45,029 bases of DNA, taken from Rhodospirillaceae bacterium (GTDB lineage Bacteria; Pseudomonadota; Alphaproteobacteria; Rhodospirillales; Rhodospirillaceae). The notes beneath the pieces are model-generated. The model did no database searches, was not told where the DNA came from, and saw only the letters and a program-made list of their open reading frames with translations. The stretch is taken from the NCBI GenBank assembly GCA_019694335.1, contig JAIBCD010000023.1:1-45029 (forward strand), given 5' to 3'. How positions within the stretch are numbered: the first letter of the stretch is position 1; each line of letters begins with the position of its first letter. Below, one piece after another: positions 7,761-15,817 of the stretch. The position numbers were made by a program, and so were the translations under genes.

Positions 7761-9401
7761 ATGACGCCGATGAAGAATGTTTTCCGGATCGCAGCGGTCA
7801 GCCTCCTGGGGTTCGGGTCCGCGCAGGCCGCCGACACCATGGTCCCCGGGGTCGCGCGGCGCCTGACGGTGGAGCAGTATACTCGTGTGATCGCCGACAC
7901 CTTCGGCCCCACCGTCAAGATCGGCGGGCGTTTCGACCCCGATGTGCGCGTCGATGGGCTGATCGAGGTCGGCGCGGCGCAGGTGAGCGTGTCGTCCACC
8001 AGCCTTTCCCAGTATGACGCGATGGCGCGCTCGATCGCCGCGCAGGTGGTCAACGAGGATAACCGGCTCACCATGTTGCCGTGCAAGCCGGCCTCCGCCA
8101 CCGCGCCCGACGACGCCTGCGCCGGCAAATTCCTGGCCAAGGTCGGCGGCTCCCTGTTTCGCCGGCCCCTGACCCCCGCCGAGATCGAACACCAGGTCAG
8201 GACGGCGGCCAACGCCACCGAGACCGTGAAGGATTTTTATCAAGGGCTGTCGTTGACGTTGGCGTCGATGCTGACCGCGCCCGAGTTCCTGTTTCGCGTC
8301 GAGTCCGTCGAGGCCGATCCCGCCAATCGCGGCGGCTACCGGCTCGATTCCGCCGGCAAGGCCACGCGCCTGGCGTTCTTCCTGTGGAACGGCGCACCCG
8401 ACGAGGAATTGCTGCGCGCGGCGCAGAAGAGTGAACTTGATACGCCCAAGGGGCTCGAAAAGCAGGTCAACCGCATGATGGCCAGCGGGCGCCTGAAGGA
8501 CGGCATCCGCGCCTTCTTCGACGACATGCTGCAGCTTGCCGGCATGGACGACGTGATGAAGGACGGGGCCCTGTTCCCCAAATTCAGTTCGCAGATTGCC
8601 GGCGAGGCGCGCGAGCAGACCCTGCGTACCATCGTCGGCGTGGTCACCGCGCCCAAGGGCGACTATCGCGACATTTTCACCACCAAAAAGACGTTCCTGA
8701 CGCCCGGATTGGCGTCGATCTACAAGGTGCCGCTCGCGTTCGATGCGCCGATCGGCGCGCCCGATTACTGGAAGGCCTATGAATTCAAGGCAGAAGACCC
8801 GCGCGCTGGGATTCTGGTGCAGACCAGCTTTGTCACGATGAATTCCCACCCCGGCCGCAGTTCACCGACCTTGCGCGGCAAAGCGCTGCGCGAAGTGCTG
8901 CTGTGCCAGAAAGTGCCCGCGCCGCCAGCGGACGTGAACTTCACCATCGTCCAGGATACGTCCAACCCCGTCTACCGGACCGCGCGCGACCGGCTGATCG
9001 CCCACCGCACCAACCCGGTGTGCGGCGGCTGCCACAAGCTGATCGATCCGATGGGCCTCGCGCTGGAGAATTTCGACGGCGGCGGTGCGTTTCGCACCAC
9101 CGAGAACGGCGTCAAGATCGACACCTCGGGCGAGATCGACGGCGTCAAGTTCGCCGACGCGGCCGGCCTCGGCCAGGCGATCCACGACAACCCCGCCGCG
9201 GCGTCGTGCCTGGTGCAGCGCCTGACCGCGTACGGCCTCGGCCGCACGCCGAAGAAGGACGAAACCTGGGTCGAGACGCAGAAGGCGGCGTTCATCAAGA
9301 ACAACTACAGCGTGCCTGGCTTGATGCGCAGCCTCGCGCTGTCGCCGGAGTTCTACCGCGCGGTTCCAAACGAAATCAAAGCGGCCTTCAATACACCCTG
9401 A
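7761..9401 (+). CDS. D protein, cassette A: DUF1592/1588/1585-type, one c-haem
   Basis: This 546-residue protein has the domain order seen in planctomycete- and myxobacteria-type proteins. The DUF1587-like start is RRLTVEQYTRVIADTFGP (33-50), and the DUF1595-like segment ends FRRPLTPAEI (about 133-142). The DUF1592 core begins LAFFLWNGAPDEELL (about 203). DUF1588 includes SHPGRSSPTLRGKALREVLL (about 362-381). The DUF1585-like end holds CGGCH (C421, C424, H425), a covalent haem c site that would need periplasmic cytochrome maturation. The signal peptide ends SAQA-AD near residue 24 and has no lipobox, so it should be soluble in the periplasm. It lacks the N-terminal cytochrome domain found in many relatives. 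The ribosome site is weak, and ATG 7770 is an alternative start. The biochemical role of these domains is unknown. Confidence 0.85.
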   Translation: MTPMKNVFRIAAVSLLGFGSAQAADTMVPGVARRLTVEQYTRVIADTFGPTVKIGGRFDPDVRVDGLIEVGAAQVSVSSTSLSQYDAMARSIAAQVVNEDNRLTMLPCKPASATAPDDACAGKFLAKVGGSLFRRPLTPAEIEHQVRTAANATETVKDFYQGLSLTLASMLTAPEFLFRVESVEADPANRGGYRLDSAGKATRLAFFLWNGAPDEELLRAAQKSELDTPKGLEKQVNRMMASGRLKDGIRAFFDDMLQLAGMDDVMKDGALFPKFSSQIAGEAREQTLRTIVGVVTAPKGDYRDIFTTKKTFLTPGLASIYKVPLAFDAPIGAPDYWKAYEFKAEDPRAGILVQTSFVTMNSHPGRSSPTLRGKALREVLLCQKVPAPPADVNFTIVQDTSNPVYRTARDRLIAHRTNPVCGGCHKLIDPMGLALENFDGGGAFRTTENGVKIDTSGEIDGVKFADAAGLGQAIHDNPAAASCLVQRLTAYGLGRTPKKDETWVETQKAAFIKNNYSVPGLMRSLALSPEFYRAVPNEIKAAFNTP

Positions 9402-9433
9402 TGCCTGAGACACCCTGCAGTCGGAGTTGAGCC

Positions 9434-10750
9434 ATGACGCGAAATGCCACCCGTCGAACGGTCCTGCGCGGCGCCTTCCAAGGCGCGGCGGTTACGGTTG
9501 GGCTGCCCCTGCTCAATTGTTTTCTCAACAATAACGGCACGGCGCTCGCCGCCACCGGCGCCCAGCTGCCGGTGCGCTTCGGCCACTGGTTCCAGGCGCT
9601 CGGGCTGAACCCGGGCATGTGGGTTCCGGAGAAGACCGGCGCCGGCTACACCAACAACATCCAGCTGAAGGTGCTGGACCCGTTCCGCGACCGCACCAAT
9701 ATCTTCAGCGGTTTGCGCTACTTCCTCGACGGGCGGCCGCACGAAACCCACACCTCGAGCGTCCAGATCGCCACCACCGGCATCTACGGCGCCGGCGGCC
9801 CCAGCTTCGACTCCAACATCGCCGACGCCATCGGCAAGGGCACCCGGTTCCGTTCGCTGGAAATCGCCTTCGCCGGGCGCAGCCTGAGCCTGTCGCGCCG
9901 CAGCGCCACGGTGATCAATCCGGCCGAAGCCTCTCCGGTCGCGCTGTATCAGCGCATCTTCGGGCCGGATTTCCGCGATCCCAATGCCGCCGACTTCAAG
10001 CCCGATCCCTTGATCATGGCACGCCAGAGCGTGCTGTCGTCGGTCTCCGAGCGGCGCGAGGCGCTCACCAGGCAATTGGGCGCCGCCGACCGCGTGCGCC
10101 TCGACGAGTACTTCACGGGCTTGCGCGAGATCGAGCAGACCCTGGCGCACGAGCTCGAGCGGCCTGCGCCGTTGCCGGCGTGCAAGGTGCCCGGCGCCGA
10201 GGAAGAAGCCAAGCCGGGCTCGGTGGTGGAAGACATCACCAAGAACTCCAAACTGTTCGCCGGCCTCCTGGCCAGCGCCATGGCCTGTGACCAGACCCGT
10301 GTGTTCAACATCAATCTCGGTAGTGTCGGCATCCGCAAGGCGGGCAGCACCTTCACCTGGCATACCGCCACGCACGAAGAGTCCGTCGACGAGAAACTGG
10401 GCTATCAGAAGGAAGTGTTCTCGTTCCTGACCTGGGCCAACGCGACTTTCGTCGACTTCCTGAAGATCCTGAACAGCATGAAGGAAGGCGACGGCACGGT
10501 GTTCGACCGCACCATGGTGCTGTGGCAGACCGACCACGGGGATGCGCGCACCCATTCGCTGGAAAACGTGCCGCTCATGACCGTGGGCACCGCCGGCGGC
10601 CGCATCAAGGGCGGGCAGCATATCGCCGTGTCCGGCGACCCCTACACCCGCGTCGGCCTGACCGTGCAGCAGGCCTTCGGCGTGCCGATCAATACCTGGG
10701 GCGACCGCTCCAACAAGACGACCAAGACTGTCACCGAAATCCTGGCCTGA
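9434..10750 (+). CDS. T protein, cassette A: Tat-exported DUF1552 protein
   Basis: This 438-residue DUF1552 protein begins with a twin-arginine signal (T-R7-R8-T-V-L-R) and the hydrophobic stretch AVTVGLPLLNCFL. It should therefore be folded, possibly with a bound cofactor, before export. The family is named for a HxxSHH motif. The matching site here is H310-TAT-H314-E, with Thr and Glu in place of Ser and the last His. A later block reads TDHGDARTHSLENVPLMTVG followed by AGGRIKGGQH. It resembles the end of DUF1501/sulfatase-like proteins, so an alkaline-phosphatase-like fold is possible but only inferred. A good CGGAG site precedes the start, 32 bases after the D gene. No enzymatic activity is established for the family. 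Confidence 0.85.
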   Translation: MTRNATRRTVLRGAFQGAAVTVGLPLLNCFLNNNGTALAATGAQLPVRFGHWFQALGLNPGMWVPEKTGAGYTNNIQLKVLDPFRDRTNIFSGLRYFLDGRPHETHTSSVQIATTGIYGAGGPSFDSNIADAIGKGTRFRSLEIAFAGRSLSLSRRSATVINPAEASPVALYQRIFGPDFRDPNAADFKPDPLIMARQSVLSSVSERREALTRQLGAADRVRLDEYFTGLREIEQTLAHELERPAPLPACKVPGAEEEAKPGSVVEDITKNSKLFAGLLASAMACDQTRVFNINLGSVGIRKAGSTFTWHTATHEESVDEKLGYQKEVFSFLTWANATFVDFLKILNSMKEGDGTVFDRTMVLWQTDHGDARTHSLENVPLMTVGTAGGRIKGGQHIAVSGDPYTRVGLTVQQAFGVPINTWGDRSNKTTKTVTEILA

Positions 10751-10763
10751 CGGAGAGCAACTC

Positions 10764-12107
10764 ATGTCGTTTGGAAAGATCGCGTTATGTGTGGCGGCGG
10801 CCGCGCTGGTTTCCGGCGCGGCGCTGGCGGCATCCAAGGCCCCGGCTGAGGCGCCGTTGTCCACACCCAAAGGCATCACCTTGCAGCCGCTGGGCAAGAC
10901 TCAGGGCTACGGTCTCGACAAGACCACGGCCGCGGTGGTGCCGCGCGACAAACTGGTGTTCGCGACCGAAGCCGGTATGACGCTTTACACCAGCGACGCC
11001 GATCAGGCCGGTAAGTCCTTGTGCGCCGACGCCTGCGCCAAGACCTGGATTCCCGCCAAGGTCGCCCCCGGCGCGGTTCCGGTCGAAGGTTGGACGGTTG
11101 TCGCCCGCGCGGATGGAACCAAGCAGTGGGCTTATAAGGACCGGCCTCTTTACAGCTTTGTCGAGGACGTGGATCCCGGTTCCGTCGCCGGCAACAGCCC
11201 CAAGCGCTATTCACGCGGCGAGTTCGCGGGCTCCCGCGGCGCGGTGAGCAGCGAAGTGCCCAAGGACAAGCCGCTCGCCAAGGGATGGAACGTCGCTTAT
11301 TTCTTTCCGATGGAACGCCGCGCCATGCCGGCGGGCTTCGCCATCAAGGAAGTCGAGGACGCCCTCGGGATGGTGCTGGTGGATGCGCGCGAGCACACCC
11401 TTTACACGCTCGAGGACGCCGCTCGCGCCAAGACCTGCGCCGAGGGATGTTCGTGGACTCCGGTGCCCGCGCCGGCCGTCGCCGAGGGCATCGACGACTT
11501 CAAGCCGGTCTGGCGCGATGATGGCATCCGGCAGTGGACCTACAAAGGTAAGGCGCTCTACACCTTCTCGGGCGACCTGATCGCCGGAGACGCCAACGGT
11601 GCCGGCGTCGACAAGGCCTGGAAGCCCGCGTATGTCATCAAACACTTCGCGCCCGACAGCGTGATGCTGACCACCAGCGCGAAGCTCGGCAAGGTCTTCG
11701 CCGACAGGAGCGGCAAGACCCTCTACATGCGCGATGCGTTCATCTTCCAGTCGGGCGCCGGTCATTCCCTGCGTCACGGCAGCCCGATCCGTCCGGCGGT
11801 GGGCCGCGATCTGGCCACCGATCCCCATTGCGCCGACGACTGCCTGAAGTCCTGGCACCCGTTCCTGGCGCCCAAGGACGCCGAGGCCAACGGCAACTGG
11901 GGCGTCTACACCCGCGCCGACGGCGCGAAGCAGTGGGCGTATCAGGGCTATGCGCTGTGGACATTCGATGGCGATAAGAAGCCGGGCGACATCACTGGCA
12001 ACGACGACTATCAGCTGTTCATGAGCCACGACGACAAGACCCGCGTCGACATCGGCACCCCCTACGACGGACCGACCGCGCTCTATTGGATCGCGGCGCA
12101 CCCTTAA
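10764..12107 (+). CDS. L protein, cassette A: secreted-repeat (COG4315-type) protein
   Basis: This 447-residue protein contains about three copies of the secreted repeat known from COG4315 / Lipoprotein_15. The first reads GMTLYTSDAD (71-80), then C87-ADA-C91-AKTWIP. The second centres on HTLYTLEDAARAKTCAEGC, and the third on KTLYMRDAF with a later CADDCLKSWHPF. Each repeat ends in a W-x-V/VYTRADG-x-KQWAY-type strand followed by LYSF, LYTF or LWTF. The signal peptide is cut near ALAA-SK (residue 23) and lacks a lipobox, unlike classical single-repeat members, which are lipoproteins. It starts 13 bases after the T gene with CGGAGAG upstream and is the last gene of cassette A. The repeats are presumed beta-rich and extracytoplasmic. 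Their ligand is unknown. Confidence 0.82.
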   Translation: MSFGKIALCVAAAALVSGAALAASKAPAEAPLSTPKGITLQPLGKTQGYGLDKTTAAVVPRDKLVFATEAGMTLYTSDADQAGKSLCADACAKTWIPAKVAPGAVPVEGWTVVARADGTKQWAYKDRPLYSFVEDVDPGSVAGNSPKRYSRGEFAGSRGAVSSEVPKDKPLAKGWNVAYFFPMERRAMPAGFAIKEVEDALGMVLVDAREHTLYTLEDAARAKTCAEGCSWTPVPAPAVAEGIDDFKPVWRDDGIRQWTYKGKALYTFSGDLIAGDANGAGVDKAWKPAYVIKHFAPDSVMLTTSAKLGKVFADRSGKTLYMRDAFIFQSGAGHSLRHGSPIRPAVGRDLATDPHCADDCLKSWHPFLAPKDAEANGNWGVYTRADGAKQWAYQGYALWTFDGDKKPGDITGNDDYQLFMSHDDKTRVDIGTPYDGPTALYWIAAHP

Positions 12108-12150
12108 CGCTGTCGCCAAGCCTCTCGCCTAAGAAAGCCTCTCGCTTAAC

Positions 12151-12186
12151 AAAGCCCCACTAACGCGACAAGTTAGTGGGGCTTTT
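12151..12186 (+). terminator. Intrinsic terminator after cassette A
   Basis: A perfect 14-bp stem (AAAGCCCCACTAAC 12151-12164 with GTTAGTGGGGCTTT 12172-12185), a 7-base loop and a T run. It lies 43 bases after the L gene stop and closes cassette A. Confidence 0.9.
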
Positions 12187-12714
12187 GCTTGATGGGGCGC
12201 TCCCACCCAAATCCCCAAGGCATAGGGCGCCGTCACCCGGCGGCGTATGTACGCCAAATCGATTTCGTCTCCGCCGGAAGGTGCTGCTGATCGAGGGCGG
12301 CCCCGCGGGATTTCCGGGCGCGGTTCGAGCCGCGCCTCCCGGCAGGTTTGCGGGTGTTCCGAGGGGCGGCCGCCGGTTCCGCTTGAGCCTCAAACCGGAC
12401 CAGAAACGACGGATTCCGCCGGAGTTGCCCGCCGGTGGCTGGGCGCGGCCACTTTCCAAGTATCGCGACGACGGTCCCCAAGCCTGCCGGACAATCACAC
12501 AAGATATTGGTAAATATGAATTAAATGGCTCTTGGTCCATGTTTAATCATGGGGTCATTCCTGAGATTCGTGACCCCAGTCCACAGACTATGAGTTATCC
12601 TCATACCCACGCCCAGTGGGAGGGCGGGAAGGAGGCCGTGGGAGTGGCCGGTCCGGGGCGACGTGTCGCCGCCGGACGCGACGTACTCCACGCCCGTGAG
12701 GAGGACTACGTCAG
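12187..12714. promoter_or_regulatory. Leader region of cassette B with two hairpins
   Basis: These 528 bases carry no gene I can support. An AT-rich island at about 12500-12560 in otherwise GC-rich DNA is the likely promoter area, though I cannot pick a convincing -35/-10 pair. Two strong inverted repeats follow it. TGGGGTCA (12550-12557) pairs with TGACCCCA (12571-12578). GTCCGGGGCGAC (12651-12662) pairs with GTCGCCGCCGGAC (12665-12677) with one bulge. The second ends about 20 bases before the GAGGAGGA ribosome site of the cassette B D gene, so it may affect translation or mRNA stability. Confidence 0.45.
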
Positions 12715-14445
12715 GTGCGTTCGCGTTCTTTGTGTGCCCGTTCTTTGTATGTGAGCGTCGTCGGTCTCGCGGCCGGCTTCGGTTTGGCGGGGTGCACGGA
12801 CACCTCTTCGCACCACGTGGCGAAATCGCCCGGTGTGGCGGCCGTCGCGTCCTACAGCGGTACGCCGGCGCGCGTGCGCCGCATGACCCAGAGCGAATAC
12901 ACCAACACAATCTCCTATGTGTTCGGGTCCGATCTCACGATCGGCGAACCGTTCGCGCCGCTGCCGCGTACCGACGGCCTGCTGGCCTCCGGCGCGTCCT
13001 CGGCCGGCATGACCGCCGGCGAATTCCAGCAGTTGCAGCGCAGCGCCTCGGCGATCGCGAGCCAAGTCGTCGACAAGGGCAACCTCGGCGATCGCACTTC
13101 GCCGCGCCGGGATTTCCTGGTGCCGTGCAAACCGCAGGCGGTCGAAGGACCGGATGACGCCTGCGCCGCCAAGTTCATCAGGCAGACCGGCCGGCTGCTG
13201 TTCCGCCACGCCCTGCCGGACGCCATGGTGACCGAGCTTACGAACAACGCCCACAAGGGCGCCGCCGACCTGAAGGATTTCTACGCCGGCCTCGCCACCG
13301 TGATCGAAGGCATGCTGCTCGATCCCGGCGTGCTGCTGATCACCGACACCACCGAGGCGGATCCGGCCCGGCCCGGTCATCTGCGCCTGACCTCATACGC
13401 GCTGGCGTCGCGCCTCTCGTTTTTCCTGTGGGACGCGGCGCCCGACGATGAATTGCTCAAGGCCGCCGAGAGCGGTGCGCTCTACACCAAGAAGGGCCGC
13501 ACCGCCGCGGTCGACAGAATGCTCGCGAGCCCGCGCCTCGAGGCCGGGGTGCGCGCGTTCTTCGACGATATGTTCGGCTTCGAGGAGTTCGCGGTCACCG
13601 CCAAGGATCCCAAGACCTATCCGATGATCACCGGCCAGACCCTGCTGGACTCGCGCGAACAGACCCTGCGCACCGTGGTGGATCACCTGATCACGCGCCA
13701 CGGCGACTACCGCGACCTGTTCCTGACCCGTAACACCTTCATTTCGCCGACGCTCGCGCCAGTCTACGGCGTGCCGTCGACCACCGGCTGGTCGGCCTAT
13801 GAGTTCCCGGCCGACGCGCATCGTGCCGGCATCCTGTCGCAGATCAGCTTCCTCGCGTTGCATTCCCACCCGGCGCGCAGCTCGGCCACCAAGCGCGGCA
13901 AGGCCCTGCGCGAACTGCTGCTGTGCCAGAAGGTGCCGCCGCCGCCGCCCAACGTGGACTTCTCGGCGGTGGAAAACCCCGATCCCACTTTGCGCACCGC
14001 GCGCGAACGCCTGACGCGCCACAGCGTCAACCCGGTGTGCGCCGGCTGCCACAAGATCACGGACCCCATCGGCCTCGCGCTTGAGACCTTCGACGGCGCC
14101 GGCCGCTACCGCGAAACCGAAAAGGGCGCCAAGCTCGACACCTCGGGGTCGCTCGACGGCAAAACCTTCGCTTCATCCGAGGGCCTGGGCCAGGCGCTGC
14201 ACGACCATCCGCAGCTTGGCTCGTGCCTGGTGAGGCGCCTTTACAGCTTCGGCACCGGTGGCCCGCTGTCCAACAGCGACACCCCCGCGGTCGAGGCCTT
14301 GAGCGCGGCCTTCGCGAAGTCCGGCTATCGGGTGCCGGACCTGCTGCGCATGATCGCGTTGAGTGACGCCTTCGCCGAAGTCGTTGAAATGCCGCCCGCG
14401 CCGGTGAAAACCGCCGCCGCCGGACTTGAACAGGTCGCAAAGTGA
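12715..14445 (+). CDS. D protein, cassette B: lipoprotein DUF1592/1588/1585-type with one c-haem
   Basis: The start is GTG 12715, nine bases after GAGGAGGA, giving 576 residues. The N-terminus ends in a lipobox (LAGC, Cys27), so the protein should be lipid-anchored, unlike the copies in cassettes A and D. The domain order is as expected: RMTQSEYTNTISYVFG (56-71), a DUF1595-like segment with CAAKFIRQTGRLLFRHAL, LSFFLWDAAPDDELL, FFDDMFGFEEF, SHPARSSATKRGKALRELLL, then CAGCH (C442, C445, H446) followed by KITDPIGLALETFDG. The C-terminal tail extends about 90 residues past the haem site. The sequence is most like the cassette C copy, for example the shared FFDDMFGFE/D segment. It is the first gene of cassette B, 17 bases ahead of T. 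Confidence 0.86.
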   Translation: MRSRSLCARSLYVSVVGLAAGFGLAGCTDTSSHHVAKSPGVAAVASYSGTPARVRRMTQSEYTNTISYVFGSDLTIGEPFAPLPRTDGLLASGASSAGMTAGEFQQLQRSASAIASQVVDKGNLGDRTSPRRDFLVPCKPQAVEGPDDACAAKFIRQTGRLLFRHALPDAMVTELTNNAHKGAADLKDFYAGLATVIEGMLLDPGVLLITDTTEADPARPGHLRLTSYALASRLSFFLWDAAPDDELLKAAESGALYTKKGRTAAVDRMLASPRLEAGVRAFFDDMFGFEEFAVTAKDPKTYPMITGQTLLDSREQTLRTVVDHLITRHGDYRDLFLTRNTFISPTLAPVYGVPSTTGWSAYEFPADAHRAGILSQISFLALHSHPARSSATKRGKALRELLLCQKVPPPPPNVDFSAVENPDPTLRTARERLTRHSVNPVCAGCHKITDPIGLALETFDGAGRYRETEKGAKLDTSGSLDGKTFASSEGLGQALHDHPQLGSCLVRRLYSFGTGGPLSNSDTPAVEALSAAFAKSGYRVPDLLRMIALSDAFAEVVEMPPAPVKTAAAGLEQVAK

Positions 14446-14462
14446 ACATGAGGGAGAGTGTC

Positions 14463-15800
14463 ATGAACGGGATCAATCGCCGCTGCGTCCTGCGCGGCCT
14501 GCTCGACGGCACCGCGGTGTGCGTGGCGCTGCCGCTGCTCAATTGTTTCCTGAACGGGAACGGCACGGCGCTGGCCGATGGTTCGCCCTTGCCGGTGCGC
14601 TTCGGCACATGGGGTTGGGGTCTCGGCCTCAACAAGGCGATCTTCGTGCCGAAGAAGACCGGAGCCAACTTCGACCTGCCCGAGGAAATCGAATCCCTCG
14701 CGCCAATCCAGAAGCACATCAACCTGTTCACCGGCTTCGACTGCTTCCGCGACGCGGCGCCGAACCTGTGCCACAAGACCGGCTGGGTGATCATGCGCGC
14801 CGGCATCGCGCCCGCGAACCAGACCGACTTGCCGGGCGAGACCATCGACGTCACCATCGCCAAGAAGATCAGCACCGCCACCCGTTTCCAGACCCTCACC
14901 GCCACCGCCACCGGCAATGTGCGCGACAGCTACTCGTACGAAAACGCCAAGTCGGTGAACATCGCCGACTGGTCGCCGCTGCAGTTCTACTCGAAGCTGT
15001 TCGGTGAGGACTTCCAGGATCCCAATCTGCCGGACTTCAAGCCCAGCGCCCGCACCATGGTGCGTAAGAGCGTGCTGTCGGGCGTGCTTGAGCGCACCCA
15101 GGAACTGGGTAAGACCGTCGGCGCCGAGGACAAGGCGCGCCTCGACCAGTACTTCAGCGGGCTGCGCGATCTCGAGCGCCAGTTCGACCAGCAGCTCAAG
15201 AAGCCCGAGCCGCGCGCCGCCTGCCACCCGGCCAAGGCGCCGGCGGAAGACGCCAAGCCCGGCCTCGACTACGAACTCGTCGGTCTGCGCCATAAGATGA
15301 TGACCGACCTGATGGTCATGGCGGTCGCCTGCGACCAGACCCGTGTGTTCAACATGGCGATCGCAGCCCAGCAGGCGGCGACCACCAAGCCCGGCTACGA
15401 CAAGCCGCACCACACTGCGACCCACGAGGAGCCGGTGGACGCGCAGCTCGGCTACCAGAAGGAAGTGTCCTGGTTCATCCGCCGCGAGATGGAACTGTGG
15501 GCGCAGTACGTCGGCGCCTTCGCCAAGATGAAGGAAGGCGACGGCACGCTGCTCGACAACGTGTTGATCTACGCCTCGACCGACCAGTCCTTGGCGCGTC
15601 TCCATCAGATCGACGGCCTGCCGATGTTCACGGCCGGCCGCGCCGGCGGCAAGCTCAAGACCGGCCTGCACATCGCCGGCAACGGCGATCAGGGCACGCG
15701 CCTCGGCTACACCGCGATGAAGGTGTTCGGTCTGGAAAACGCCTCGTGGGGCACCCAGTCCAATAACACGTCGAAAGAGATCGGCGAGATCCTCGTTTGA
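14463..15800 (+). CDS. T protein, cassette B: Tat-exported DUF1552 protein
   Basis: I choose ATG 14463 (445 aa), because AGGGAGAG sits just upstream and this start places the twin-arginine motif N-R6-R7-C-V-L-R at the right distance from the N-terminus. An in-frame GTG at 14442 overlaps the D gene stop but would give a longer leader. The family motif is H316-H317-TAT-H321-EE, again with Thr-His-Glu in place of Ser-His-His. The late block LLDNVLIYASTDQSLARLH has TDQS where the A, C and D copies have TDHG. That is a notable change if the His takes part in catalysis. The C-terminus AGGKLKTGLHI and SNNTSKEIGEILV match the cassette C copy. It would be exported folded to the periplasm. Confidence 0.85.
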   Translation: MNGINRRCVLRGLLDGTAVCVALPLLNCFLNGNGTALADGSPLPVRFGTWGWGLGLNKAIFVPKKTGANFDLPEEIESLAPIQKHINLFTGFDCFRDAAPNLCHKTGWVIMRAGIAPANQTDLPGETIDVTIAKKISTATRFQTLTATATGNVRDSYSYENAKSVNIADWSPLQFYSKLFGEDFQDPNLPDFKPSARTMVRKSVLSGVLERTQELGKTVGAEDKARLDQYFSGLRDLERQFDQQLKKPEPRAACHPAKAPAEDAKPGLDYELVGLRHKMMTDLMVMAVACDQTRVFNMAIAAQQAATTKPGYDKPHHTATHEEPVDAQLGYQKEVSWFIRREMELWAQYVGAFAKMKEGDGTLLDNVLIYASTDQSLARLHQIDGLPMFTAGRAGGKLKTGLHIAGNGDQGTRLGYTAMKVFGLENASWGTQSNNTSKEIGEILV

Positions 15801-15817
15801 GAAGTCAGGGTGTAAGC

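Noticed and set aside
6540-8849. Long minus-strand open frame opposite the cassette A X and D genes
   Set aside because: It is a shadow of the plus-strand genes, caused by high third-position GC. Its protein is rich in Arg, His, Gly and Gln with no recognisable domain, and it covers two unrelated plus-strand genes.
12187-12500. Possible receptor or cassette remnant between cassettes A and B
   Set aside because: Translations in all frames show none of the landmarks of X, D, T, L or receptor proteins.
14442-14462. Overlapping GTG start for the cassette B T protein
   Set aside because: The downstream ATG 14463 has a clear ribosome site and places the twin-arginine motif normally.
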